Position numbers and translations under genes: made by a program
From: Pseudomonas mandelii
GTDB taxonomy: Bacteria; Pseudomonadota; Gammaproteobacteria; Pseudomonadales; Pseudomonadaceae
Length of the DNA: 64,000 bases
Direction of reading: 5' to 3'
Assembly: GCF_006438925.1 (NCBI RefSeq)
Contig: NZ_RCZA01000005.1
Location: forward strand, 1-64,000
Notes under the pieces: generated by a model
Seen by the model: the letters and a program-made list of their open reading frames with translations, nothing else
Told to the model about the DNA's origin: nothing
The model's database searches: none
Shown here: positions 34,083-43,293 of the stretch, in pieces
Layout of the letters: each line of letters begins with the position of its first letter
Numbering within the stretch: position 1 is the first letter of the stretch

Positions 34083-35102
34083 TTAGAACTCGATCGGATA
34101 CGGCTGGAGTTCACCGCTTTCGTAGCGCTGCGGCAGGTTCGGCGTGGCGTTCTCCCATACCAGCAGCATCGAGCGCTTGGTCGAGTACCCCTGATGACGA
34201 ATGTCCGCCGGCATGGCGCAAATATCGCCGGCACGCATGGTGATGCGCGCTCGCGGGTTGCCGTCGTCCTTGTCGCCGACGTCCCAGAGGATTTCATCGG
34301 ACAACTGCAAGAACCACTCGACCCGGTCATTGCCATGGAACACCGGCAGGATGAACTCTTCAGTGGTCGGGCAGAACAGGCTGGCCTTGCACACCGAAGT
34401 CACCGACGGGTTCCAGGTCACGTCGGAGCGCGACAGGTACTTGAACAGGCTGAACGCATGCAACTCACCTTCGAAACCTTCGGCTGCGTGTACTTCCGGC
34501 TCATCCTGAGGAACGTCGATGAACTGGCGATTGACCGGCAAATCGTTACGTAACGGCGAGTCATCCGGCAGGCCCGGCATGCGCTTCGTGGCGATGCGGA
34601 AACGTTCAATGGCTTCGATATTGTTGCCGTTCTTGCGACCGAACGCCGAACCGGTTTCTTCCGGTGCCGCGAAAGGGTCGAAGGTAACATTGGTCCAGTC
34701 CCGCAGGATGGCCTTGAAGGTCGCCATGATCAGCGGTGTTTCAAAGTTTTCGGTGTAGTTGACGCCTGCGGCCTTGAGCGTGCCATTGAAGGTGCCGGCG
34801 TACAGGTCGACTTTGCCGTAGTAGTTGCGGGTGCCGATGACGTGGTCGAAGTTGACCCAGCCATAGAAAAAGCCCCAGGCCACATCGCGCATCATGGCGC
34901 GCAGAAAGGCATCGACCGGAATCAGGTGCGAACGGGTCTGACCTTTGGCGGGCCAGGTGATACGGGCAAAATACTCGTCGCGCGACAGTTCGAAGGCGCC
35001 GAGTTTGAAGGCGCGATAGCCGGTGACGGCATGGGGGGCGCTGGCCTGGACTTCGTCGTCGGCAAAGGATGTGTGATCGGCAGCGTTTTCAAGCATGGCC
35101 AT
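34083..35102 (-). CDS. hapD: Hydroquinone 1,2-dioxygenase, large subunit
   Basis: A 339-residue protein matching the beta/large subunit of the Fe(II) hydroquinone dioxygenase (HapD/PnpD) in length and layout. It starts MAMLENAADHTSFADDEVQA and contains WGFFYGWVNFDHVIGTRNYYG, FKYLSRSDVTWNPSVTSVCK and a cupin-like C-terminal region HGNDRVEWFLQLSDEILWDV. With HapC it cleaves hydroquinone to 4-hydroxymuconic semialdehyde. I placed the start at the ATG at 35102; the longer frame runs through the hapC-hapD spacer. It is separated from hapC by 44 bp. Confidence 0.92.
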   Translation of the reverse strand: MAMLENAADHTSFADDEVQASAPHAVTGYRAFKLGAFELSRDEYFARITWPAKGQTRSHLIPVDAFLRAMMRDVAWGFFYGWVNFDHVIGTRNYYGKVDLYAGTFNGTLKAAGVNYTENFETPLIMATFKAILRDWTNVTFDPFAAPEETGSAFGRKNGNNIEAIERFRIATKRMPGLPDDSPLRNDLPVNRQFIDVPQDEPEVHAAEGFEGELHAFSLFKYLSRSDVTWNPSVTSVCKASLFCPTTEEFILPVFHGNDRVEWFLQLSDEILWDVGDKDDGNPRARITMRAGDICAMPADIRHQGYSTKRSMLLVWENATPNLPQRYESGELQPYPIEF

Positions 35103-35146
35103 GACGGGGTTCCTCTTGTTGCTTTTGTCAGATGAAAGGACGGTGA

Positions 35147-35641
35147 TCACTTGAAGCAGATGTCTGCCCATTTTTCGACCGACAACGGCCCCTTGATGGT
35201 CTGCTGCAGGATCACGCCGGGACGGCTGGCTTCGAAGCGGTACGCGGTGCCGACAGGCAGCAGGCACTGGTGACCGCGCTTGAGCAGCACGTAGCCCATC
35301 GGTTTGCCAGCAGGCACTTCGCCAGCCAGCCGAGTGCCCTCGCCGTCTTTCAAAGGCGCATCGAGCTTGAGGAAATCCACACGGACTTCGCCGTCCATGA
35401 CGATGGCGAACTCATCGTGCGCTGACGTGTACCAAGGCGACTGGCCTTCGGCGCGCAGGGTTTCAATGACGTATCCGAGATTGAGACCGACGATGACTTT
35501 TTCGTAAGGAAGGGATTTTTCCGCCACTTCGAAAATATTCGAAAAGGCGTAATGACTGGCCTGGCCGCTGATGATTTCGACCGACCCTTTGCTGTATTTA
35601 TCCAGGGAGCCGAAGACCGTTTCGATTGCCGCGCTACTCAT
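35147..35641 (-). CDS. hapC: Hydroquinone 1,2-dioxygenase, small subunit
   Basis: A 164-residue cupin-like small subunit of hydroquinone dioxygenase. It shows the conserved GSVEIISGQASHYAFSNIFE, EGQSPWYTSAHDEFAIVMDG and GKPMGYVLLKRGHQCLLP blocks. It is the first gene of the degradative operon, so the promoter lies in the 210-bp gap up to the LysR gene, which also holds a perfect palindrome and a REP element. The start at 35641 (MSSAAIETVFGS) is preferred; 14 extra codons upstream lack a ribosome site. Confidence 0.92.
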   Translation of the reverse strand: MSSAAIETVFGSLDKYSKGSVEIISGQASHYAFSNIFEVAEKSLPYEKVIVGLNLGYVIETLRAEGQSPWYTSAHDEFAIVMDGEVRVDFLKLDAPLKDGEGTRLAGEVPAGKPMGYVLLKRGHQCLLPVGTAYRFEASRPGVILQQTIKGPLSVEKWADICFK

Positions 35642-35725
35642 GGTTTTCACCGTTTTGTTGTTGTAGTAACAGTGAGCCAACATTACGTCTCAGCTCCTGC
35701 GGGGACAATTAGAGAGCGGGCGACA

Positions 35726-35752
35726 ACAGTGTTTGCGAAACGCAAACACTGT
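35726..35752. repeat. Perfect 12-bp inverted repeat between lysR and hapC
   Basis: ACAGTGTTTGCG (35726..35737), loop AAA, CGCAAACACTGT (35741..35752). It lies about 85 bp upstream of hapC and touches the REP element to its right. It could terminate lysR readthrough, act as an operator, or belong to the REP unit. The T run expected of a terminator is absent. Confidence 0.6.
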
Positions 35753-35835
35753 AGGAGCTGCCGTAGGCTGCGATCTTTTGATCCTGCTTTTAAAAATCAA
35801 AAGATCGCAGCCTCGTTTCACTCGTCAGCTCCTAC
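35751..35835. repeat. REP/BIME element (GTAGGAGCTG type)
   Basis: GTAGGAGCTG at the left end pairs with CAGCTCCTAC at the right end. Inside, AGGCTGCGATCTTTTGAT and ATCAAAAGATCGCAGCCT form a second perfect inverted pair. This is the common pseudomonad extragenic palindrome in an inverted doublet, located between lysR and hapC. Confidence 0.9.
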
Positions 35836-35851
35836 AGGGACCGGGTGCTGC

Positions 35852-36781
35852 TCAGCGTACCCAGCCACGCTCCAGCAACGGTTTGTCCCAGCACGGTTCG
35901 TCACCGAAGTTTTCCACCAGGAAATCGATCAGCGTGCGCACTTTCAAGGCCCGGCGCTGGGTGGCGGGATACACCGCTGAGAAATTGAAGGATGACAATG
36001 CGTACTCCGGCAGAACCGGAATGAGTCGACCGCTGAGCAGGTCATCGCTGGCCACCAACGTTGGCAAACACACAATGCAGACCCCGGTCGAGGCGTAGTC
36101 GCGCAGCAGATGAACCGAATTCGACCGTACCTGCCCCGGCAGGCTCAGCTCCACCTGCTCGTGCTCTCCGGTGAAGATCCAGCGGTTGCGCGACGGATAG
36201 CCTTCGTACAAGGCGATTTTGTGTTGCAGCAGCTCCTGCGGATGCTTGGGCACACCGAACTCGGCGGCATAGTCGGGTGACATGCAGAACAACCGGCGAA
36301 CGCTGAACAACTTGCGCTCAATCAGGGTTTCCGCCATCGGCGGGAACATCTGGAACGCCACATCGAAACCCTCTTCGATCGGGTCCACCACCCGGTCATT
36401 GACGATGACGTCGACCTCAATGTCCGGGTACAGCCGCGTGAACTCGGCGAGCATTCTGCCGAAGTGACCGATGGCAAAGCCCGGCAGCATCTGCACGCGC
36501 AATTTGCCGGTGGGTTTGGCGCGCAGCTCGCGCATGTGTTCAGTCAGCGAGTTGAAACTCGCGACCATGTCCGCGCACTCCTTGTAGTACGTCTCGCCCA
36601 CTTCGGAGAGCCGGACATGCCGCGTACTGCGGTGGAACAGCGGTGCATTGATGAACTGTTCCAGCTGTTGAATGCGGTGAGTGATCACCGAACGGGTCAC
36701 GCCCAATTGCTGGGCCGCCTTGGCGAAGTTGCCGGTTTCGGCAACCCGCACAAAGGCTTCGACACTGAGTAAACGATCCAT
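35852..36781 (-). CDS. LysR-family regulator of the hydroquinone cluster
   Basis: A 309-residue LysR-type activator. The winged HTH covers residues 1-60 (VEAFVRVAETGNFAKAAQQLGVTRSVITHRIQQLE), followed by the substrate-binding effector domain from about 90. It sits directly upstream of hapC in the same direction and downstream of the ABC transporter genes, so it may control one or both sets, probably with hydroquinone or a product as inducer (inference). A TGTTC-N6-GAACA palindrome 24 bp before its start fits autoregulation. Confidence 0.85.
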   Translation of the reverse strand: MDRLLSVEAFVRVAETGNFAKAAQQLGVTRSVITHRIQQLEQFINAPLFHRSTRHVRLSEVGETYYKECADMVASFNSLTEHMRELRAKPTGKLRVQMLPGFAIGHFGRMLAEFTRLYPDIEVDVIVNDRVVDPIEEGFDVAFQMFPPMAETLIERKLFSVRRLFCMSPDYAAEFGVPKHPQELLQHKIALYEGYPSRNRWIFTGEHEQVELSLPGQVRSNSVHLLRDYASTGVCIVCLPTLVASDDLLSGRLIPVLPEYALSSFNFSAVYPATQRRALKVRTLIDFLVENFGDEPCWDKPLLERGWVR

Positions 36782-36804
36782 GGGGCAGGCTCTCTGGATG
36801 TTTT

Positions 36805-36820
36805 TGTTCTTATAGGAACA
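36805..36820. promoter_or_regulatory. Candidate LysR operator
   Basis: TGTTC-TTATAG-GAACA is a perfect inverted repeat with T-N11-A-like geometry, 24 bp upstream of the LysR start codon. No second copy was found before hapC by eye. Confidence 0.5.
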
Positions 36821-36868
36821 GCGAGGTTAGCCTGTCGGCACCCCGCACTCCACATCCCTGGCAACGCG

Positions 36869-37903
36869 CTATTTGTGGTTCTGAACCGACAACTGCCGCT
36901 GCATGGGGAAAACCTGCCAGCCCAGGCGTTCACTGATCAGCCCCCACACCCCTTGCGGCGCCTTGAGCATCATCACCACCGCGACCACGCCGAGGATGAT
37001 CATGTACACAGCGCCGTACTGCGCCAGACAACCGCGCAACACGAAGTAGATCAGCGTGCCGATCAATGGCCCCTCCAGGGTGCCGATGCCGCCGATGATG
37101 ACAATGAAGATCACCACCGCCGTCCAGTCCTGCAGGTTGAACGCCGCGTCCGGAGAAATACGCAGTTTTTGCAGGAAGATCAGCGCCCCAACCACGCCCG
37201 TGCAACCGGCGGCCAGCACGTACACCATCAACTTGGTGCGGAAGGTGTTGACCCCCAGGCTGCCGGACGCCGCTTCGGAATCGCGAATTGACGCCAGGGC
37301 CAGCCCCTGGCGCGAACGCAGGACAAAGAACACCACCGCCACGGCGGCAATGGCGATGGCCAGAGCGGTGAAGTAGATCAGCATCTCGCGCTCGTCCCGG
37401 TCATTGCCGATCTGCCGCACAATCGCCGCCGGCAGGCTTTGCCCGGAACCGCCGCCGAGACTGCTCATCTGCGCCAGGCCCAGGCGAAAGACTTCGGCCA
37501 CGACCCAGGTGCCAATGGCGAAGTAGGCGCCGCGCAGCCGAAACACAATCAAGGCTGTGGGAATCGCCAACAACGCGACCAGAACGCCCGAAAGCAGGAC
37601 CGCAAACAACGGCGGAATACCAAACCGGGTGGCCAACATAAACAGCAGATACCCACCCAGGCCGACGAACGCCTGCTGCCCGACCGAGACCATGCCCGCG
37701 TAACCCGCCAGCAGGTTCCACATTTGTGCCAGCGCCAGGTAATAGGCGAACTCCACCACCAGCCGCAAACTTGAGCGATCGGCCCAGAATGGCGCACTGA
37801 TCAACACCAACACACAGACACCCAGCAATGACAGCCCGATCATGCTGCTGGTGGTCGTGCGTTGTACGCGATAGCTGAGCGCGGGATTGTTCAAGGCATT
37901 CAT
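36869..37903 (-). CDS. Branched-chain-type ABC transporter permease (LivM family)
   Basis: A 344-residue inner-membrane permease with about nine helices and the LivM-family segments MWNLLAGYAGMVSVGQQAFVG and IVIIGGIGTLEGPLIGTLIY. It is the last gene of the transporter operon and overlaps the LivH-type permease by one base. The start at 37903 (MNALNNPALSY) follows from that overlap. LivM-type transporters in catabolic clusters frequently import aromatic acids rather than amino acids. Confidence 0.88.
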   Translation of the reverse strand: MNALNNPALSYRVQRTTTSSMIGLSLLGVCVLVLISAPFWADRSSLRLVVEFAYYLALAQMWNLLAGYAGMVSVGQQAFVGLGGYLLFMLATRFGIPPLFAVLLSGVLVALLAIPTALIVFRLRGAYFAIGTWVVAEVFRLGLAQMSSLGGGSGQSLPAAIVRQIGNDRDEREMLIYFTALAIAIAAVAVVFFVLRSRQGLALASIRDSEAASGSLGVNTFRTKLMVYVLAAGCTGVVGALIFLQKLRISPDAAFNLQDWTAVVIFIVIIGGIGTLEGPLIGTLIYFVLRGCLAQYGAVYMIILGVVAVVMMLKAPQGVWGLISERLGWQVFPMQRQLSVQNHK

Positions 37904-38766
37904 CAGTCGACACTCCGAGGGAACAGGCCACGCGGGCGCACGACCAGGATCAGCAGAAACACAAGATGACCGGCGAGGATTTGCCAGCCAGGATCGATTT
38001 TTGCGCCCAGCGCCTGGGCGACGCCGAGAATCACCCCGCCGGCCAGGGTGCCCCACAGGCTGCCCAACCCGCCGATGATCACCGCTTCGAAACCGTACAA
38101 CAGACGCGCCGGCCCCACCGTGGGGTCGAAACTGGTGCGAATCGCCAGAAACACCCCGGCAATCGACACCACAGCCATCGCCAGTGCCATGGCCAGACCG
38201 AAGATATGCGCGTTATTCACGCCCATCAGCCGCGCGGTGTGCTGATCATCGGAGGTGGCGCGAAACGCCCGACCCAGTGAGGTCTTGTAAAACAGCAGCT
38301 GCAGACCACCGATGATCAGCAACGCACTGCAAAACACGATCAGCGGCATGACGCCCACGCTCAAACTGCCGAAGCCGACACTGGCGACTTCAAGTTCACC
38401 CTGAGACAGCTTTTGACTGTCTGCGCTGAAAAACTCCAACAGCACGTTCTGCACGATGATCGACAAACCGAAAGTCACCAGCAGCGGCGGCAGGATGTCC
38501 TGGCCAAGCGTTCGGTTGAGCAACAGCCGTTGCAGCAGGTAGCCGAAGCAGAACATCAGCGGCACCACCACCAGCAGGCTCGCCAACGGGCTGAAGCCCA
38601 GATGATTGACCACCATCAGCGCCAGGTATGACGCCAGCACGATGAAGTCGCCATGGGCGATATTGACCAGGCGCATGATGCCGAACATCAGCGACAGCCC
38701 CACCGCGAACATCGCGTAGAGGCCACCCAGCAACATGCCCTGAAGCAAAGTATTGAGCCATTCCAT
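37903..38766 (-). CDS. Branched-chain-type ABC transporter permease (LivH family)
   Basis: A 287-residue permease with about eight helices. It opens with MEWLNTLLQGMLLGGLYAMFAVG and contains LMFGIMRLVNIAHGDFIVLASY, LGRAFRATSDDQHTARLMGV and GLGSLWGTLAGGVILG, all LivH-family marks. The ATG at 38766 lies 2 bp after the ATPase stop. It forms the membrane channel with the LivM-type protein. Confidence 0.88.
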   Translation of the reverse strand: MEWLNTLLQGMLLGGLYAMFAVGLSLMFGIMRLVNIAHGDFIVLASYLALMVVNHLGFSPLASLLVVVPLMFCFGYLLQRLLLNRTLGQDILPPLLVTFGLSIIVQNVLLEFFSADSQKLSQGELEVASVGFGSLSVGVMPLIVFCSALLIIGGLQLLFYKTSLGRAFRATSDDQHTARLMGVNNAHIFGLAMALAMAVVSIAGVFLAIRTSFDPTVGPARLLYGFEAVIIGGLGSLWGTLAGGVILGVAQALGAKIDPGWQILAGHLVFLLILVVRPRGLFPRSVD

Positions 38767-38768
38767 AA

Positions 38769-39479
38769 CTAGATCCCGAAATACGCGGCTTTGATTTGTG
38801 CTTTGTCCGCATCCCCAGGGCGGCCGGTCAGGGACACGCGCCCTTCCTGGAAGCAATAGAAACGGTCGCAGACACTCAGCGCCTGATTGATGTCCTGCTC
38901 GACGAGTATCACCGTGGTGCCGTCGGCCTTGATCGAGGGCAGCGCGGCGTAGATGTCCTTGATCGTGGTCGGCGCCAGGCCCAGGCTGATCTCGTCGCAC
39001 AACAGCAAATGCGGGTTGGCCATCAAGCCCCGGCCTATCGCAACCATTTGCTGCTGACCGCCGGACAGCGCGGTGCCGGGGCGCTTGCGCAGTTTTTCCA
39101 GCACTGGAAACAGCTGATAGATCCGCGCCAGCGTCCACGGACCGGGGCGTTTGCTGTAGGCACCGATCAACAGGTTTTCCTCGACGCTCAGCGAAGGAAA
39201 CAGCTTCCGGCCTTCCGGCACCAAGGCGATGCCACGCTCCAGCACCTGATTCGCCGCCAGATCACCAATCGCCTGGCCCTTGAACGTGATGGCGCCAGGC
39301 TGGTTTTTGATCAGCCCGGCCAGCGAGCGCAGGAACGTCGATTTGCCGGCGCCGTTGGAGCCGATGATCGCCACGGTTTCGCCCGCTTCAAGGGTCAGGC
39401 TGATATCGAACAGGGCTTGAAAGTCGCCGTAGCCGGCACAGAGCTTTTCGATGGACAACAGGTTTGAAGGGGTCGACAT
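38769..39479 (-). CDS. Branched-chain-type ABC transporter ATPase (LivF family)
   Basis: A 236-residue ATPase with Walker A GSNGAGKST (about 40-48), signature LSGGQQQM, Walker B LLLCDEISLGLAP and an H-loop replaced by VEQDINQAL, as is usual for LivF. The Cys in LLLCDE is common in this family. Its ATG follows the LivG-type gene by 3 bp. It works as a heterodimer with that gene product. Confidence 0.9.
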   Translation of the reverse strand: MSTPSNLLSIEKLCAGYGDFQALFDISLTLEAGETVAIIGSNGAGKSTFLRSLAGLIKNQPGAITFKGQAIGDLAANQVLERGIALVPEGRKLFPSLSVEENLLIGAYSKRPGPWTLARIYQLFPVLEKLRKRPGTALSGGQQQMVAIGRGLMANPHLLLCDEISLGLAPTTIKDIYAALPSIKADGTTVILVEQDINQALSVCDRFYCFQEGRVSLTGRPGDADKAQIKAAYFGI

Positions 39480-39482
39480 GAT

Positions 39483-40208
39483 TCAGCTCCCAATGCCCAT
39501 GTAGATGTCCTGGACCCGAGGGTCGGCCATCACGCTGCGCGGTTCACCCTCAGCCAATTTGGCGCCGAAGTTGATCACCGTCAGACGGCTGACGACCGCC
39601 AGCAAGGCATGCACGATGTGTTCGATCCAGATGATGGCGACGCCGGCCTTGTGAATGCCCTGAATGGTTTCCACCAGCGCCAGGCACTCCGGTTCGGTCA
39701 AGCCACCGGCGATTTCATCCAGCAACAACAGCCGCGGTTGGGTCGACAACGCGCGGGCCATTTCCAGACGCTTGCGGTCGAGCAATGTCAGCGAGCCGGC
39801 CAGGACGTTGGCCTTGCGCATCAACCCCGTCAGCTCCAGGGTCTGCGCGCACCATTGGCTGGCCTCCTTGTCACGCAATCGCGCCCCGAAGGTTGCGCCG
39901 ACCAGCAAGTTCTCGAACACCGTCATTTTCACGAACGGATGCGGGATCTGATGGGAGCGGCCAATGCCTTGCTGACAACGTTTGAACACCGGCTCGCGGG
40001 TGACGTTGCGGCCTTCGAAATGGATCGTGCCGCTGTCGGCTGCCACGCCCCCGGCGATCAGGTTGAACAGCGTGCTTTTACCCGCGCCGTTGGGACCGAT
40101 GATGCCCAGGGCCTCGCCCGGTTGCAGGGTCAGGCTCATCGCGTCCGTGACTTTCACCGAGCCATAGCTTTTATGCACATCGTTCATTTGCAGAAGTGGC
40201 TGTTGCAT
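39483..40208 (-). CDS. Branched-chain-type ABC transporter ATPase (LivG family)
   Basis: A 241-residue ATPase with Walker [10 protein letters not shown] (about 38-46) and Walker [16 protein letters not shown], the LivG version with EIAGGL. The signature reads [18 protein letters not shown], departing from LSGGQ as LivG proteins often do. The C-terminal [14 protein letters not shown] resembles LivG ends. The start is the ATG at 40208; the region upstream in frame is spacer. It lies 25 bp after the substrate-binding protein gene. Confidence 0.9.
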   Translation of the reverse strand: MQQPLLQMNDVHKSYGSVKVTDAMSLTLQPGEALGIIGPNGAGKSTLFNLIAGGVAADSGTIHFEGRNVTREPVFKRCQQGIGRSHQIPHPFVKMTVFENLLVGATFGARLRDKEASQWCAQTLELTGLMRKANVLAGSLTLLDRKRLEMARALSTQPRLLLLDEIAGGLTEPECLALVETIQGIHKAGVAIIWIEHIVHALLAVVSRLTVINFGAKLAEGEPRSVMADPRVQDIYMGIGS

Positions 40209-40233
40209 GGTGCACCCGTTTCTTTTCGAGTCA

Positions 40234-41544
40234 TCAGTACGTAATGGCCTGCATGTCACCGCCCAGTGGAATCGCCGGTGCGGTGGCATTGCTGGTCACG
40301 ACCAGGTCGTATTTGTTGTCATTGCCCAATCGCCATTGACCGCTCACCAGAGGCGTCTTGGCGACGTTCTTCACCGGTCCGTTTTTCCAGCTGATCGGCC
40401 CGACCACGGTGTTGAGGTCGGTCTTGAGCAAGGCATCGCGTACCGCATGCGGGTTACCGATTTCTTCAGTGCGCTTGAGGATGTCCACCGCGAGTTCGAA
40501 CAGCGCATGCACGAAACCCAGCGGTTGAGTCCACTGCTTGCCAGTCGCCTGAGTGAAGCCCTGGGCTAACTGCCCGGCACTGGCGCCGGTCAATGAAGAG
40601 CTGAACGGGTGCGTCGGGCTCCACCAGATTTCGGTCGACAGGTTGTTGCCGGCCTTGCCCAGCGCTTCGACCGCCGTGGGAAACAGCAGCGCCTTGCCGA
40701 CCGACACTGCTTTGGGCTTGAAGCCCTGCTGGCGAGCCTGGGTCCAGAAGGTGGTGAGGTCCGGTGGAATGACCACACCGGTGACGATCTCGACGTCAGC
40801 CTTCTTGAACGCGGCGATCTGCGCCGAGAAATCGTCGGTCAAGCTTTGAAAGCGACCGGGGTCGACCACTTGGAAACCCTTCTGCGCCAACACCGGTGGA
40901 AAGCCGAGTTTCGGATCGCCCCAGGCATTGCCGTCGCCATCGTTGGGGAACAGACCGCCGACCACTTTGTTGGACGGCATCGCGCCCCACATCGCGCTGT
41001 AAGTGCCGATCACATCCTCCAGGCCCCAGAAGAAGTGATAGGTCCATTCGAACCCCTGATCTGGCTTGCCGCCGCGGGTAAAGAACCATGGCTGCCACGG
41101 TGCCACCGTGGAAATACACGGAATCTCGTTGATTTCGCATTGGTCGGAGACCGGGTTGGTGGTTTCCGGCGTCGACGACACCAGCATCAGATCGACCTGA
41201 TCAGACAGGATCAACTCGCTCGCCACTTCCGCTGCGCGATTAGGGTTGGACTGGCTGTCCTTGACGATGACTTCCAGGCGATACGTCTTGCCGGCCACGT
41301 TGATCGAGTTCTTCAACACCTGCTTGAGCGATTCGATGATGTAGTTGTCGGCGGCCGCAAAGGGCGCCAATGGCCCGGTCTGCGGGCTGACATAACCGAG
41401 TTTGATCACCCGCTCGCTACCCAGCGCAAAGTTGAACGGCAAACTCGCCAGCGCCACACCGCCGGCAGCAACGCCTGTGCTGCGCAGGAAATCACGGCGC
41501 GAGACGTCGCGGCCAAACAGGTTTTTATCGTTGTTGTCTGTCAT
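40234..41544 (-). CDS. Tat-exported periplasmic substrate-binding protein (Peripla_BP_6)
   Basis: A 436-residue binding protein of the branched-chain/aromatic class. The N-terminus carries a twin-arginine signal, SRRDFLRSTG (residues 15-24), followed by a hydrophobic stretch. The body shows IKLGYVSPQTGPLAPFA and the type I periplasmic-binding fold. Its ligand is unknown. Adjacency to the hydroquinone genes suggests an aromatic substrate. Tat export suggests folding before secretion. The ATG at 41544 is chosen (MTDNNDKNLF); a TTG four codons upstream is less likely. Confidence 0.88.
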   Translation of the reverse strand: MTDNNDKNLFGRDVSRRDFLRSTGVAAGGVALASLPFNFALGSERVIKLGYVSPQTGPLAPFAAADNYIIESLKQVLKNSINVAGKTYRLEVIVKDSQSNPNRAAEVASELILSDQVDLMLVSSTPETTNPVSDQCEINEIPCISTVAPWQPWFFTRGGKPDQGFEWTYHFFWGLEDVIGTYSAMWGAMPSNKVVGGLFPNDGDGNAWGDPKLGFPPVLAQKGFQVVDPGRFQSLTDDFSAQIAAFKKADVEIVTGVVIPPDLTTFWTQARQQGFKPKAVSVGKALLFPTAVEALGKAGNNLSTEIWWSPTHPFSSSLTGASAGQLAQGFTQATGKQWTQPLGFVHALFELAVDILKRTEEIGNPHAVRDALLKTDLNTVVGPISWKNGPVKNVAKTPLVSGQWRLGNDNKYDLVVTSNATAPAIPLGGDMQAITY

Positions 41545-41649
41545 GTAGTACTCCAATGCGGCTGCTTGCCGGCAAAGTCAGGACGAACAAAGTCGCAGCG
41601 TGTGGGCTGAGCCAGCACGCAGGGCCAGGTGCTTTGCGAAAGGGGCGGT

Positions 41650-42996
41650 TTAGAAAAAGAAGCTGACGTCGAAAGAAGCGACCAGTTGCGAGTCCTTTTG
41701 CCCATCGGCGTAGGCATCGCGACCGGGGCCGGAATGAATGTCGTAGCGCAATTCCGGTCGCAGGCGCACGTTGGGTGTCGGCGTCCAGGCCAGGTTGGTG
41801 GTCACACCGTAGAAACTGCCCCAGGTCGGGTCGGGAATGCCGGTGTGCGGGTCGATGTTGGCCATCATCACGTGCACCGGTGCATCGGTGTAGAACCACT
41901 CGGCGCGGCTGTTCCACATCAGGGTTTCGCTGACTCGGTGATACCAGTTGATATCGGTACCGTACCAGGTGGCATCGTTTTTGTTGGCAAACCCGGCGAA
42001 AGCGCCCTGCTCCTGCTTGCCGTAATTCAACTCCAGTGCCACGCGATTATTCGGATCGAGCACTTGCGACAAGGTCAGGTACGAGGCCAGGCGCTTGTAG
42101 TCGTCATCCTTGGTGCCGGCCGGCAATGGCGAACCACAACTGCAGTCGGCGAAGCTGTCGCCGGCGCCGTTGCCATAGATGTTTTCCCAGTCGATCCACG
42201 TGCTGAAGTCCGCAGAGCGCCAGCGTACGTTGGCAATCACGTCGGGGTCGTGGTTGGGGTCTTGCAGGTTGTTCCAGCCCTGCACCACGCCCAGTTCGAA
42301 GCCCAGCATGCTTTCCCCGGGTGCCGAGGGCAGTTTGAACGAATACAGCGCCCCGGCATGCTTGGCCGGGCCGTGCATGAAGGAATAGGTGTGCGAGTAG
42401 AAGTCGCTCGGTGCCGGGGATGGCAAGGCGAAGCCGATTTCATTTTCCAGCGGCGTGTGGAATATCCCGATCATCAAGTCGGAACCGCCCAGTACAGGGA
42501 AGTAAAAATCGACATACGCCTGAGCGACGGTGAAGGCTTCGTCTTCGGCCTTGTTGTCGCGATTGACACTCAGGTCCTCGTCCCAGCCATAGGTCTTGAA
42601 GAAACGCGCATCTTTGCCGTACAGCGCCGTGACATTGAAGCCCCAGTCAGCCTCTTGCGGCATGGGCCCGGGAAACGGTCCGACACGACCGATCACATTG
42701 CTCTTGGGTTTCTTTTCCACGGCCAGGGCGAACTGGTTGAGGTTCACGCCTTCGTCGGAAGTGAAGAAGCTCTGTTTGCTGACGTCATCCGTGCCGTTGT
42801 TGTTGTAGCTCACACCCACCTGGCCCCAGCCGTAGACCTTGATGCCATGCTCACGCTCAAGGCTGTCGCCGAAGACCCCGCGAACCAGCGAGCCCATTGG
42901 ATCCTCGGCCGCCGAAGCCATCGAGGGACATACGATGCCGGCTCCCAGAACGGGGGCGAACAGGGTTGCTGCACATGCCCATGCACGAATACTCAT
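41650..42996 (-). CDS. Outer-membrane beta-barrel porin-like protein
   Basis: A 448-residue outer-membrane protein with a signal peptide ending near SMASAAED. The barrel has alternating aromatic strands (KVYGWGQVGVSYNNNG, WGFNVTALYGKDARFFK, VRLRPELRYDIHSG) and closes with SFDVSFFF, the terminal-Phe signature for barrel assembly. It resembles the BBP2-type porins found beside aromatic-compound gene clusters. It lies about 105 bp upstream of the binding-protein gene on the same strand and probably supplies outer-membrane entry for the same substrate. Confidence 0.82.
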   Translation of the reverse strand: MSIRAWACAATLFAPVLGAGIVCPSMASAAEDPMGSLVRGVFGDSLEREHGIKVYGWGQVGVSYNNNGTDDVSKQSFFTSDEGVNLNQFALAVEKKPKSNVIGRVGPFPGPMPQEADWGFNVTALYGKDARFFKTYGWDEDLSVNRDNKAEDEAFTVAQAYVDFYFPVLGGSDLMIGIFHTPLENEIGFALPSPAPSDFYSHTYSFMHGPAKHAGALYSFKLPSAPGESMLGFELGVVQGWNNLQDPNHDPDVIANVRWRSADFSTWIDWENIYGNGAGDSFADCSCGSPLPAGTKDDDYKRLASYLTLSQVLDPNNRVALELNYGKQEQGAFAGFANKNDATWYGTDINWYHRVSETLMWNSRAEWFYTDAPVHVMMANIDPHTGIPDPTWGSFYGVTTNLAWTPTPNVRLRPELRYDIHSGPGRDAYADGQKDSQLVASFDVSFFF

Positions 42997-43293
42997 ACCT
43001 GTGTTCCTTATTTTTATTAGGCGCCAAACCCCCGAAAGGGCATCAGGCCGAAAGCAAGGTATGACGTGAAGGTGTCTGTCTTGAAAACCCTGGCTCGGGC
43101 TTCACTCGATCCTTGGCAGACCGTAGTGTTCGGCGTATTGCAGGCTACAAGTCCGCCACTACCCCAACAATTCCATTCTCGGCGACTTCAGTGTTTGCGT
43201 ATTCAGAACAATCGAGCGCATCGCGGAACTATTTTTCGCGCCTGCACACGCTATGACCTAACCTGAATGGCTAAAGCCGCTGGAGGCATGCCT

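Noticed and set aside
41629..43020. A 463-codon open frame on the plus strand
   Set aside because: It is antisense to the porin gene, which has a signal peptide and a terminal Phe; the plus frame has neither a start context nor a domain.
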